From Streptomyces sp. NRRL F-525 (lineage in GTDB: Bacteria > Actinomycetota > Actinomycetes > Streptomycetales > Streptomycetaceae): a stretch of 21,080 nucleotides of DNA. Both the position numbers and the translations under genes were made by a program. The notes under the pieces were generated by a model that saw nothing but the letters and a program-made list of their open reading frames with translations, made no database searches and had not been told where the DNA came from. Below, one piece after another: positions 1 to 7,151 of the stretch (positions are counted from its first letter, which is position 1; each line of letters opens with the position of its first letter). The stretch is taken from positions 1-21,080 of the forward strand of contig NZ_JNXE01000065.1 in the NCBI RefSeq assembly GCF_000716605.1. The letters run 5' to 3'.

Positions 1-44
1 GTACTGCAGGGGGGACCCTGTGGGAGAGTAGGACGCCGCCGAAC
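1..44 (+). rRNA. 5S ribosomal RNA, 3' end only
   Basis: The first 44 bases match the 3' third of Streptomyces 5S rRNA as I know it: a GGGGGGACCCTGTGGGAGAG block followed by TAGGACGCCGCCGAAC. The 5' part lies outside the window. It is followed at once by a strong hairpin terminator, as expected at the end of an rrn operon. The exact 3' end is uncertain by a few bases. Confidence 0.93.
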
Positions 45-54
45 AAATATTGCG

Positions 55-90
55 AAAACCCCCGTACCGTTAATTCGGTACGGGGGTTTT
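55..90 (+). terminator. Rho-independent terminator of the rRNA operon
   Basis: The 11-base arms CCCCCGTACCG and CGGTACGGGGG flank a TTAATT loop. They are preceded by AAAA and followed by TTTT. The flanking A and T runs make the hairpin symmetrical, so it could also stop leftward transcription entering from the DUF58 operon. Confidence 0.93.
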
Positions 91-94
91 CTGC

Positions 95-116
95 GTTTAA
101 GGGCCCTGCAGGGCCC
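95..116 (-). terminator. Palindromic hairpin, probable terminator of the DUF58 operon
   Basis: A perfect 16-bp palindrome, GGGCCCTGCAGGGCCC, lies just beyond the stop codon of the leftward DUF58 gene. On the minus strand it is followed by TTAAAC. The position fits termination of the minus-strand operon, but the T tail is short. Confidence 0.55.
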
Positions 117-122
117 GCTGTC

Positions 123-1433
123 TTACAGACGGCCTGCGCTTTTGAGAGCCAGATATGCGTCCGCGAGTGCCGGCGCGAGATCGTCCGGTGTCGCGTCGAC
201 GATGGTGACGCCGGCTCGGCGGAGTTTTTCCGCGGTGCGGTCGCGTTCGGTCTGGGCGCGTGCCGCGGCCGCCGCCTCGTAGACCGCCTCTGTGTTTCCA
301 CGGGCCGTGGCCATGCGGGCGATGTGCGGGTCTGCCACGGAAGCCACCAGAACCGTATGGCGCTGGGTGAGTTGGGTGAGGACGGGGAGCAGGCCCTCTT
401 CGACCGGGGCCGTGTCGAGGCTTGTCAGCAGGACGATCAGGGAGCGGCGGGGGGCCGTGCGAATCGCGGTGGCTGCCAGGGCTCGGGCGTCTGTTTCGAC
501 GAGTTCGGGCTCGAGTGTTGCCATCGCGTTGACCAGTGACGGGAGTACGTCACGGGCCGTGCGGCCCTGGACGAGGGCGCGGACCCGGCGGTCGTAGGCG
601 AGGAGGTCCACGCGGTCGCCGGCGCGGGACGCCAAGGCTGCGAGGAGCAGGGCGGCGTCCATGGAGGCGTCGAGGCGGGGGGCGTCGCCGACGCGGCCGG
701 CTGAGGTGCGGCCGGTGTCGAGGACCAGGAGGATGTGGCGGTCTCGTTCGGGGCGCCAGGTGCGTACCGCGACCGTCGTTTGGCGGGCGGTGGCGCGCCA
801 GTCGATGGAGCGGGTGTCGTCACCGGGGACGTATTCGCGCAGGCTGTCGAACTCCGTGCCTTCGCCGCGGGTCAGGACGCTGGTGCGGCCGTCGAGTTCG
901 CGCAGGCGGGCGAGCTTTGACGGGAGGTGCTTGCGGCTGGTGAACGGGGGCAGGACGCGGACCGCCCAGGGGACCGTGTGGGTGCCCTGGCGGGTGAGGA
1001 GGCCGAGGGGGCCGTAGGAACGGATTGTCACTCGGTCTGCGTGGCGGTCGCCGCGGCGGGTGGGGCGTAGGCGGGTGGTGAGGCGGCGGCGTTCGCCGGG
1101 TGGGACCGTCAGGCGGTGGCGGGAGGCGTCGAATTCGGTGCCGGGGAGCCAACTGCTGGGGGGCCAGGCGTCGCGGATGCGGGCGCGGAGTGGGCGGCGG
1201 GACGGGTTGGTGACCGTCAGGGTGACGTCGGCGGTTTCGCCCAGGCGTACGGAGGTGTCGCCCGAGCGGGTGAGGCTCAGGTGGCGGACCGGGGCGGCCA
1301 GGGCGAAGTCGCAGGCGCAGGCCACCGCCAGGGGGGCGTTGACGGCGAGGATGCCCGTCCAGCTGGGTTCCCAGATGCCTACGGGGAGGGAGCCCAGGGC
1401 TGCGAGGAGGGCGGCGCGTCCGGTGAGGGCCAT
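123..1433 (-). CDS. DUF58 domain protein (MoxR-associated, vWA-like)
   Basis: This is a 436-aa protein with two hydrophobic N-terminal segments (about residues 5-20 and 26-46), a beta-rich middle and a DUF58 signature at about residues 192-217 (GTEFDSLREYVPGDD then TRSIDWRATAR). A DTGRTSA stretch near residues 239-245 resembles the metal-site loop of a vWA fold. DUF58 proteins are encoded next to MoxR ATPases and are thought to act with them in assembling or activating envelope or metal-dependent complexes; the exact substrate here is unknown. The open frame extends 56 codons upstream, but I chose the ATG at 1433 because it overlaps the MoxR stop as TGATG, a classic coupling arrangement, and begins the hydrophobic N-terminus. 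It is the last gene of a five-gene leftward operon. Confidence 0.9.
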   Translation of the reverse strand: MALTGRAALLAALGSLPVGIWEPSWTGILAVNAPLAVACACDFALAAPVRHLSLTRSGDTSVRLGETADVTLTVTNPSRRPLRARIRDAWPPSSWLPGTEFDASRHRLTVPPGERRRLTTRLRPTRRGDRHADRVTIRSYGPLGLLTRQGTHTVPWAVRVLPPFTSRKHLPSKLARLRELDGRTSVLTRGEGTEFDSLREYVPGDDTRSIDWRATARQTTVAVRTWRPERDRHILLVLDTGRTSAGRVGDAPRLDASMDAALLLAALASRAGDRVDLLAYDRRVRALVQGRTARDVLPSLVNAMATLEPELVETDARALAATAIRTAPRRSLIVLLTSLDTAPVEEGLLPVLTQLTQRHTVLVASVADPHIARMATARGNTEAVYEAAAAARAQTERDRTAEKLRRAGVTIVDATPDDLAPALADAYLALKSAGRL

Positions 1434-2425
1434 CAGCGGGGGACCGGGACGTGGGCGAGGATCGCGTTGATCACGGAGTCCGCTGTCACGCCCTCCATCT
1501 CGGCCTCGGGGCGCAGTTGTACGCGGTGGCGGAGGGTGGGGAGCGCGAGGGCCTTCACGTCGTCCGGGATGACGTAGTCGCGGCCCGTGAGCCACGCCCA
1601 CGCGCGCGAGGTGGCCAGGAGGGCGGTGGCGCCGCGCGGGGACACACCGAGGGTGAGGGACGGCGATTCGCGGGTGGCGCGGCAGATGTCGACTACGTAG
1701 GCGGTGATTTCGGGGGAGATCGTCGTCTTGGCGACGGCCGCGCGGGCTGCTTCGAGGTCGGCCGGGCCGGCGACGGGGCGCAGGCCGGCGGCGTGCAGGT
1801 CGCGCGGGTTGAAGCCCTCGGCGTGGCGGGTGAGGACGTCGATCTCGTCCTGGCGGGAGGGGAGAGGGATCGTCAGTTTGAGGAGGAAGCGGTCGAGTTG
1901 GGCCTCGGGGAGGGGATACGTGCCCTCGTACTCGACGGGGTTCTGCGTCGCGGCGACCAGGAACGGGTCGGGGAGCGGGCGCGGGGTGCCGTCGACCGTG
2001 ACCTGGCGTTCCTCCATGGCCTCCAGGAGGGACGACTGGGTCTTCGGAGGGGTGCGGTTGATCTCGTCCGCGAGGAGCAGGTTGGTGAAGACCGGGCCGG
2101 GCTGGAAGCGGAACTCGGCGGAGCGGGTGTCGTAGACCAGGGAGCCGGTGACGTCGCTCGGCATCAGGTCCGGGGTGAACTGGATGCGCTTGGTGTCGAG
2201 TTCGAGCGCGGATGCGAGGGCGCGGACGAGCAACGTTTTGGCGACCCCAGGGACTCCTTCTAGGAGAACGTGTCCGCGGCAGAGGAGGGCGACGACGAGG
2301 CCGGTCACGGCGGGGTCCTGGCCGACCACGGCTTTGGCGATCTCGGCTCGCAGGGATTCGAGGGAGGCCCGGGCGGCGTCCGGATTCCCCGTGGTCCCGG
2401 CGTTGTCAGTGGTCGGGTCCATCAT
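1433..2425 (-). CDS. MoxR-family AAA+ ATPase
   Basis: This 330-aa protein has the full MoxR architecture: Walker A GVPGVAKT at about residues 57-64, Walker B LLLADE at 116-121 followed by NRTPPKTQSSLLEAMEE, a sensor-1 region ATQNP near 160, and the C-terminal lid with SPRGA. MoxR ATPases are cytoplasmic chaperone-like remodelling enzymes that work with vWA/DUF58 partners. The frame stays open far upstream, but that part is antisense-like, low-quality sequence. The start is the double ATG at 2425/2422, which overlaps the TGA of the upstream DUF4350 gene, with GAGAGG about 12 bases upstream. The stop overlaps the start of the DUF58 gene by one base, so the two are almost certainly made together. 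Confidence 0.95.
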   Translation of the reverse strand: MMDPTTDNAGTTGNPDAARASLESLRAEIAKAVVGQDPAVTGLVVALLCRGHVLLEGVPGVAKTLLVRALASALELDTKRIQFTPDLMPSDVTGSLVYDTRSAEFRFQPGPVFTNLLLADEINRTPPKTQSSLLEAMEERQVTVDGTPRPLPDPFLVAATQNPVEYEGTYPLPEAQLDRFLLKLTIPLPSRQDEIDVLTRHAEGFNPRDLHAAGLRPVAGPADLEAARAAVAKTTISPEITAYVVDICRATRESPSLTLGVSPRGATALLATSRAWAWLTGRDYVIPDDVKALALPTLRHRVQLRPEAEMEGVTADSVINAILAHVPVPR

Positions 2426-3615
2426 GAACGGCGTACCTCTCTTTCGAGGGCGTCGAGTTGGTCGGCAAGTGCGATGAGGGCCGCGTCGTCGCTGGGCGGC
2501 GGGCCGAAGAGGAGGGCGTGCAGGGTCTGTCCGTCGCCGTGGAGGTGGGCGGAGAGCGCGGGGAGCAGGGCTTCGGGCGCGTGCGCCTGGGAGACGGGGA
2601 CGCCTACGAGGGGGGCGAGACGGGTGCGGGTGGTGGAGCGCAGGGCGTTGGCCGCGCGGTCGCGGGCGTTTGCCTTGCGGTAGAGACGGGCGCGGCCTTC
2701 GACGGTCTCGGAGGCGCGGATCGCCACGGGGAGTTTCTCGGGCACCAGGGGGCCCAGTCGGCGTGCCCGCCACAGGGCGGCCACGGCTGCGGCGATGAAC
2801 AGTTGCAGGGTGCCCCAGAGCCAGCCCGAGGGGAGCAGGTCGAAGAAGCTCTGGCTGCCGGAGTCGGTGGCCGAGGTGTCGGACAGCGAGGGGAGGTACC
2901 AGACCAGATGAGGGCGGGAGCCGAGGAGTTGGAGGGCGAGCGAGGCGTTGCCCTGCTTGTCGAGACGCTTGTTGAAGAGGATGTCGGGGGAGCCGATGAC
3001 GACGGTGTCGCCGCTCCCGGAGGCGTCCGACAGCCGGAGCAGAGTCGGCCGGCCGTCGTTGGGGTAGCACTCGTCGGCGTCGGCAGCGGTGGTCGTGTAC
3101 CGGTAGTCGCCGGTCTCCGCGTCGCCCGCGCGCTGGGCGGCGGGCAGGGAGCAGCCGGGGGACAGCAGGGTGTCGAAACTGGTTCCGGCGTCCGCGGTGA
3201 CCTCGGGGGCGAGTCGGGGCAGGGACGCGGGACCGGGGGCCACGAGGACCGTACGGCTGCCGGAGTCGGCGAACGCCGTGTGCAGGGCGGACTGCTGACG
3301 CTCGGTCAGCAGGTCGGGGACGGCGACCAGGAGGGTGGTGTCCGGGCCGGCCGCGGCGCGGGCCTGCGCGAGGGTGGTGACCACGCGCGTGGACACGCCT
3401 CGGTCGCCGAGGAGTTCGGCGACGGCGCGGCTGCCGTAGGGGTCGGCGGAGCGCGGGTCGAGGTCGCCGTGCCGTTCGTCGGAGCGGACCGCGGCGATCG
3501 CGACGGCGGCGGCCAGGAGGATCACGAGCGCGAGGAGGATGCCCCGCGCGCGGGTCCACACCTGGCGGGCGGTCGGCGAGGCCGAGGTGGCGGGAAGCGT
3601 GGCCTCCGCGGTCAT
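2422..3615 (-). CDS. DUF4350 domain membrane protein
   Basis: This 397-aa protein is anchored by one N-terminal transmembrane segment (about residues 22-43, rich in LALVILLAAAVAIAA). A DUF4350 domain follows (DPRSADPYGSRAVAELLGDRG onward), and a second hydrophobic segment (LFIAAAVAALW) lies near residue 265. The remaining C-terminal part is probably cytoplasmic. DUF4350 proteins are a standard companion of the MoxR/DUF58/DUF4129 cluster in actinobacteria; their biochemical function is not established. The ATG at 3615 is preceded by AGGGGG at good spacing and overlaps the stop of the DUF4129 gene as ATGA. The 144 codons of open frame upstream of this ATG are a shadow of the neighbouring gene. 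Confidence 0.88.
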   Translation of the reverse strand: MTAEATLPATSASPTARQVWTRARGILLALVILLAAAVAIAAVRSDERHGDLDPRSADPYGSRAVAELLGDRGVSTRVVTTLAQARAAAGPDTTLLVAVPDLLTERQQSALHTAFADSGSRTVLVAPGPASLPRLAPEVTADAGTSFDTLLSPGCSLPAAQRAGDAETGDYRYTTTAADADECYPNDGRPTLLRLSDASGSGDTVVIGSPDILFNKRLDKQGNASLALQLLGSRPHLVWYLPSLSDTSATDSGSQSFFDLLPSGWLWGTLQLFIAAAVAALWRARRLGPLVPEKLPVAIRASETVEGRARLYRKANARDRAANALRSTTRTRLAPLVGVPVSQAHAPEALLPALSAHLHGDGQTLHALLFGPPPSDDAALIALADQLDALEREVRRS

Positions 3616-4397
3616 TCGGCGGCCCCCTGGCTGGTCTGGTGGGCCGTGCTGTGGGCGCTGCTCGTGAGGACGGGCTTGGTGCGCTCCAGGTCGCGGTCGA
3701 GTTCGGCGATGCGGCGGTATGACTGCTCGCTCGCGCCGCGTCCGCCGTACGTCACGTCGTCGAAGTGCGCGGCGGCGGCGCGGAGTTCGACGGTGTGCGA
3801 GGGCAGGGCGCGGCCGGCTTCCGCGACGGCTTCGTCGGCTGTGCGGCCGGGGCGGGCGTCGAGCAGGGCCCGCTCCTCCAGGGCGCGGACGATGGCACGC
3901 ATGCGTTCCTGCACGGCGGGGTTCCAGTGTCCCTGGGCTGCGTGTGCCTCGGCGGCCGCGCGGTGTTCGGCGGCGCTGCGAGGGCCGTCCTCGAACAGGG
4001 CGGCGGCGGAGACGGGTTGGCGGCGGGGGGTGCCGAGGCGCCACCACAAGGCTGCCCCGACCGCGACGACGGCAAGGATGACGACGACCAGGCCGAGCGT
4101 GCCGCCGGGGGCCGCTTCCGACGCCCTGCTGAACAGTTTGTCGATCCAGTGCGAGACGGCGTCCAGGGCCCGCTGCACCAGGCTGGGATCGTTCTCGTGG
4201 TACATCTGCTTGGACAGTTCACGCCGGGCCGCCTCCCGCGCGGGGTCGCGCGGGATCGTCACCGGCGGCTCGTCGCCCGAGAGGGCTGATGACCGTACGA
4301 CTGTGCCGTGGGCGCGTAGCAGTGCCCCCGCGGCCGATTCGGCGGCACGCGGCAGCGCCGTGGGTACCGCTGTGAGAACTCCCCCCGCCAGGCTCAC
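3612..4397 (-). CDS. DUF4129 domain membrane protein
   Basis: This 261-aa protein has a central transmembrane helix at about residues 99-119 (LGLVVVILAVVAVGAALWW). A DUF4129-like C-terminal region follows (VQERMRAIVRALEERALL through SEQSYRRIAELD), which is alpha-helical and Arg/Glu rich. In other bacteria DUF4129 is found in transglutaminase-linked and MoxR-linked clusters; its role is unknown. The GTG start at 4397 is preceded by GGGGAG at 8-base spacing. It lies 4 bases after the stop of the upstream membrane-protein gene, so the operon continues without a gap. Confidence 0.85.
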   Translation of the reverse strand: MSLAGGVLTAVPTALPRAAESAAGALLRAHGTVVRSSALSGDEPPVTIPRDPAREAARRELSKQMYHENDPSLVQRALDAVSHWIDKLFSRASEAAPGGTLGLVVVILAVVAVGAALWWRLGTPRRQPVSAAALFEDGPRSAAEHRAAAEAHAAQGHWNPAVQERMRAIVRALEERALLDARPGRTADEAVAEAGRALPSHTVELRAAAAHFDDVTYGGRGASEQSYRRIAELDRDLERTKPVLTSSAHSTAHQTSQGAAE

Positions 4398-4401
4398 CGC
4401 A

Positions 4402-5775
4402 TCAGCTCCCCGGAGTGGGGCCGGGGGCGGCGGTGCCCTGGTCCTGGACGCCCGCGGCGCGGGCCAGGTCGAGGTCGAGGGCCTCGCGGCGGATGCGCTG
4501 GTCGATGTACAGGAGCACGGTGACGCCCGCCGTGATCGGGAACGCGATCATGCGGCCGATCACCGAGCCGAGGCCGCTGATGATGAGGAACGTCCAGCCG
4601 AGGCCGCCGGTGCCGTCGACGAGGCCGCTGATGCCGTCGCCGCTGAACAGGCCGGCGATGAAGGCGAACGGGATGACGAGGATGGACGACAGGATGCTCG
4701 CGATGATCTGGGCGAGCAGCTGGATGCCGAAGATGCGCCACCAGGAGCCGCGCACCAGCTTCGCGGAGCGGGTCATCGACTTGATGATGCCCTGCTTCTC
4801 GAGCATGAGTGCGGGCGAAGCCAGGGAGAAGCGGATCGCCAGCCACAGGGTGACGACGCAGCCGGCGAGGCCACCGAGGACGGCGAGGGCGATGCCCCCG
4901 TCCTGCGACCCGGTGACGGCCACGATGATGCCGGGCACGGTGGGGACGCCGATCAGGACGACGGCCATGAGGATCAGCAGGCAGATCAGGCCGAACAGCT
5001 TGAGCACCTGGGGGCGGGCGTCGCGCCAGGCCTCTCCGGCGGTGACCGGCTTGCCGAGCACGGCACGGCTGGTGACCGAGGTGAGCAGGGCGGTGGCGAC
5101 GACGGTGCCGATGAGGACGACCAGGTAGACGACGCCGGTGCTGAGGAAGGCCTCGCTCATGGCGCGGGTGACTTCGGAGGCGCTGGCGTTCGGGTCGTCG
5201 AGGGCGTTGGTGCTGGCGAGGTCGTTGAAGGCGAAGCCCTGGACGAGGACGACGATGGTCTGCATGACGACGGCGACGCTGAGCGAGACGCCCAGGACCG
5301 TGCGCCAGTAGGTGCGCATGGTGGAGACGGCGCCGTCGAGGATCTCGCCCACGCCGAGCGGGCGGAGCGGGATGACACCGGGCTTGGCCGCGGGCGGGGG
5401 GCCGCCCCAGCCGGTTCCCCAGCCGCCGGGAGCGCCGTTGCCGCCGGGACCGCCGTACCCTCCGTAGCCGCCGTATCCCCCAGGGCCTCCGGGGCCGGCC
5501 GGGCCGCCGGGGTGGCCGCCGCCCCAGCCCGGGCCCGGCGGTGGGGGCGGGGGTGCCTGGCCCTGGCCGGGGGCGCCGGTGGGCGCGGACCACTGGGCGG
5601 GTGGCGGCTGCTCCTTGGACCACTGCGGGCCGGGGCCCGACGGGTCCGTGCCCTGCTGGTCCGCGGGCTGGGCAGGGCCGGGGCCGTCGGTCGGCTCGGC
5701 GGTACCGGACGCGCCGGGCTCGGGCCCGTCGGGCGGGGCGGATCCGGGCGAGGCCCAGCCCGGAGTGTCGTTCAT
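4402..5775 (-). CDS. Multi-pass membrane protein with Gly/Pro-rich N-terminus (glycerophosphodiester phosphodiesterase membrane-domain-like)
   Basis: This 457-aa protein has two parts. Residues 1 to about 125 are low-complexity, rich in Pro, Gly, Gln and Ser, with several GGYGG units. The rest has about six hydrophobic helices, starting at ILDGAVSTMRTYWRTVLGVS and ending in ITAGVTVLLYIDQRIRREAL. This layout resembles streptomycete proteins annotated as glycerophosphoryl diester phosphodiesterase membrane domain proteins. No phosphodiesterase catalytic domain is present, so the name describes a membrane scaffold, not an enzyme. The ATG at 5775 has an excellent GAAGGAG ribosome-binding site. 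It is the first gene of the leftward operon, so its promoter should lie in 5776-5915. No convincing promoter boxes stand out there. Confidence 0.85.
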   Translation of the reverse strand: MNDTPGWASPGSAPPDGPEPGASGTAEPTDGPGPAQPADQQGTDPSGPGPQWSKEQPPPAQWSAPTGAPGQGQAPPPPPPGPGWGGGHPGGPAGPGGPGGYGGYGGYGGPGGNGAPGGWGTGWGGPPPAAKPGVIPLRPLGVGEILDGAVSTMRTYWRTVLGVSLSVAVVMQTIVVLVQGFAFNDLASTNALDDPNASASEVTRAMSEAFLSTGVVYLVVLIGTVVATALLTSVTSRAVLGKPVTAGEAWRDARPQVLKLFGLICLLILMAVVLIGVPTVPGIIVAVTGSQDGGIALAVLGGLAGCVVTLWLAIRFSLASPALMLEKQGIIKSMTRSAKLVRGSWWRIFGIQLLAQIIASILSSILVIPFAFIAGLFSGDGISGLVDGTGGLGWTFLIISGLGSVIGRMIAFPITAGVTVLLYIDQRIRREALDLDLARAAGVQDQGTAAPGPTPGS

Positions 5776-5915
5776 CGTCGCTCCTTCACGGTGCCCGTCC
5801 GCGGGCGCGGCGGCAGGTTGGCAGCCATCGTGCCATGGGGTGGTCGAGCGGTGACCGGCCGCGGTATGGGCTGCACACCTTCAATTGTCCGCCGGATACG
5901 GGGCAGACTGACCGC

Positions 5916-7055
5916 ATGGCTGATCAGTACGTGCAATCCGGCGAGGACGGCCGGTCGACCGAGATACCCGCGATCCGTTGGGACGAACCCCCCGAGGGCC
6001 CTGTGCTGGTCCTTCTCGACCAGACGAGACTGCCGGCCGAGGAGGTCGAGCTGGTGTGCACGGACGCGTCCGCGCTGGTGGACGCGATCCGTTCGTTGGC
6101 GGTGCGCGGGGCACCGCTGCTCGGCATCGCGGGGGCGTACGGCGTCGCGCTCGCCGCCGCGAGGGGCTTCGACGTGGACGAGGCCGCGATCGCGCTGGCG
6201 GGCGCCCGGCCCACCGCGGTGAACCTCTCCGTCGGCGTACGCAGGGCCCAGGCCGCGCACCGGGCCGCGCTCGCCGAGGGAGGCGGTGCCGAGCGGGCGG
6301 CCGCGGCCGCGTTGGCGGCGGCCAGGCGGTTGCACCGGGAGGACGCCGAGGCCAGCGCGCGGATGGCCGCGCACGGGCTGGCCCTGCTGGACGAGCTGCT
6401 GCCCGGCGGCGGGCACCGGATTCTGACCCACTGCAACACCGGGGCGCTGGTGTCGGGCGGTGAGGGCACGGCCTTCGCGGTGGCGCTCGCGGCGCACCGG
6501 GACGGGCGGCTGAGGCGGCTGTGGGTGGACGAAACGCGTCCGTTGCTGCAAGGTGCTCGCCTGACGGCGTATGAGGCGGCACGCAACGGAATGGCGTACA
6601 CCTTGCTCACGGACAACGCGGCGGGCTCTTTGTTCGCGGCCGGGGAGGTGGACGCGGTACTGATCGGGGCGGACCGGATCGCCGCCGACGGTTCGGTGGC
6701 GAACAAGGTGGGGAGCTATCCGCTCGCCGTGCTCGCCCGGTACCACCATGTGCCGTTCATCGTGGTGGCGCCGGTGACGACGGTGGATATGGACACGCCG
6801 GACGGGGCGTCCATCGAGGTGGAGCAGCGCCCCGGCTTCGAAGTGACGGAGATCACGTCACCCCAAGTGACGGTGTCGGGAGCGGGAGGCGGGATTCCGG
6901 TGGCACCGCTGGGGACGCAGGCGTACAACCCGGCGTTCGACGTGACGCCTCCCGAGCTGGTGACGGCGATCGTCACCGAAGAAGGCGCTGTTTCGCCCGT
7001 GACGGCGGAGGCGCTGGCAGAGCTGTGTGACAGGTCACGACAGGTAACGATTTAG
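5916..7055 (+). CDS. mtnA: S-methyl-5-thioribose-1-phosphate isomerase
   Basis: This 379-aa protein is a full-length MtnA, the aldose-ketose isomerase that converts methylthioribose-1-phosphate to methylthioribulose-1-phosphate in the cytoplasmic methionine salvage pathway. Family landmarks are RGAPLLGIAGAYG near residue 63, the TVNLSVGVRR-type substrate loop (here TAVNLSVGVRRA), THCNTGAL with the catalytic Cys near residue 176, and IGADRIAADGSVANKVGSY with the catalytic Asp. The frame is open upstream, but the ATG at 5916 gives the expected N-terminus; its ribosome-binding site (GGGGCAG) is weak. The gene ends only 2 bases before the left attachment repeat of the inserted element, and its C-terminus looks intact. 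It is divergent from the DUF58 operon. Confidence 0.95.
   Translation: MADQYVQSGEDGRSTEIPAIRWDEPPEGPVLVLLDQTRLPAEEVELVCTDASALVDAIRSLAVRGAPLLGIAGAYGVALAAARGFDVDEAAIALAGARPTAVNLSVGVRRAQAAHRAALAEGGGAERAAAAALAAARRLHREDAEASARMAAHGLALLDELLPGGGHRILTHCNTGALVSGGEGTAFAVALAAHRDGRLRRLWVDETRPLLQGARLTAYEAARNGMAYTLLTDNAAGSLFAAGEVDAVLIGADRIAADGSVANKVGSYPLAVLARYHHVPFIVVAPVTTVDMDTPDGASIEVEQRPGFEVTEITSPQVTVSGAGGGIPVAPLGTQAYNPAFDVTPPELVTAIVTEEGAVSPVTAEALAELCDRSRQVTI
7034..7048 (+). promoter_or_regulatory. Possible MtrA-binding direct repeat
   Basis: GTCAC-GACAG-GTAAC, two GTNAC half-sites 10 bp apart, lies within the last codons of mtnA. In the chromosome without the element this would sit about 16 bp upstream of the mtrA start codons. 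MtrA of Streptomyces is reported to bind paired GTNAC-like repeats, so this could be an autoregulatory site. The assignment is inferred from motif and position only. Confidence 0.4.
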
Positions 7056-7057
7056 TT

Positions 7058-7072
7058 AATGGGATGATGTCG
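7058..7072 (+). repeat. attL core (left copy of 15-bp direct repeat)
   Basis: AATGGGATGATGTCG is identical to 15872-15886. The flanks on either side differ immediately, so 15 bp is the full exact repeat. This copy keeps the first mtrA codons (ATG ATG TCG), which here run into CGT TGA. Confidence 0.85.
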
Positions 7073-7087
7073 CGTTGATCGACGACA

Positions 7088-7129
7088 ACGGCCCCTCCAC
7101 CTGCGCCGATTCGCAGGCCGAGGGGCCGT
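7088..7129. terminator. Two-tier hairpin between mtnA and integrase, probable bidirectional terminator
   Basis: The outer 10-bp arms ACGGCCCCTC (7088-7097) and GAGGGGCCGT (7120-7129) are perfect. They enclose a second stem, CCTGCG (7100-7105) and CGCAGG (7112-7117), around a CCGATT loop. It lies between the convergent ends of mtnA and the integrase gene. There is no T run, as is common for GC-rich actinobacterial terminators. It could instead be part of the attachment-site architecture. Confidence 0.6.
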
Positions 7130-7151
7130 GACATCCAACGACTACATCAAC
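7129..7151 (+). repeat. Left arm-type integrase site candidate (TGACATCC-N7-ACATCAAC)
   Basis: The bipartite sequence TGACATCC, 7 bases, ACATCAAC occurs here and again at 15757-15779 in the same orientation. It contains two ACATC units 13 bp apart and overlaps the integrase stop codon. It starts 56 bp inside the left core. Location near both element ends suggests arm sites bound by the integrase or the excisionase. Confidence 0.6.

Noticed and set aside
2458..6222. 1254-codon plus-strand open frame
   Set aside because: It runs antisense to four clear minus-strand family genes and into mtnA in the wrong frame. Its composition (Gly, Glu, Arg, Ala runs) is typical of GC-rich shadow frames.
7056..7146. 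tRNA gene fragment at attL
   Set aside because: I looked for a tRNA 3' half, the usual AICE target. The hairpins here do not form a T-arm with the conserved GTTCGA loop, and no CCA-proximal stem is present.
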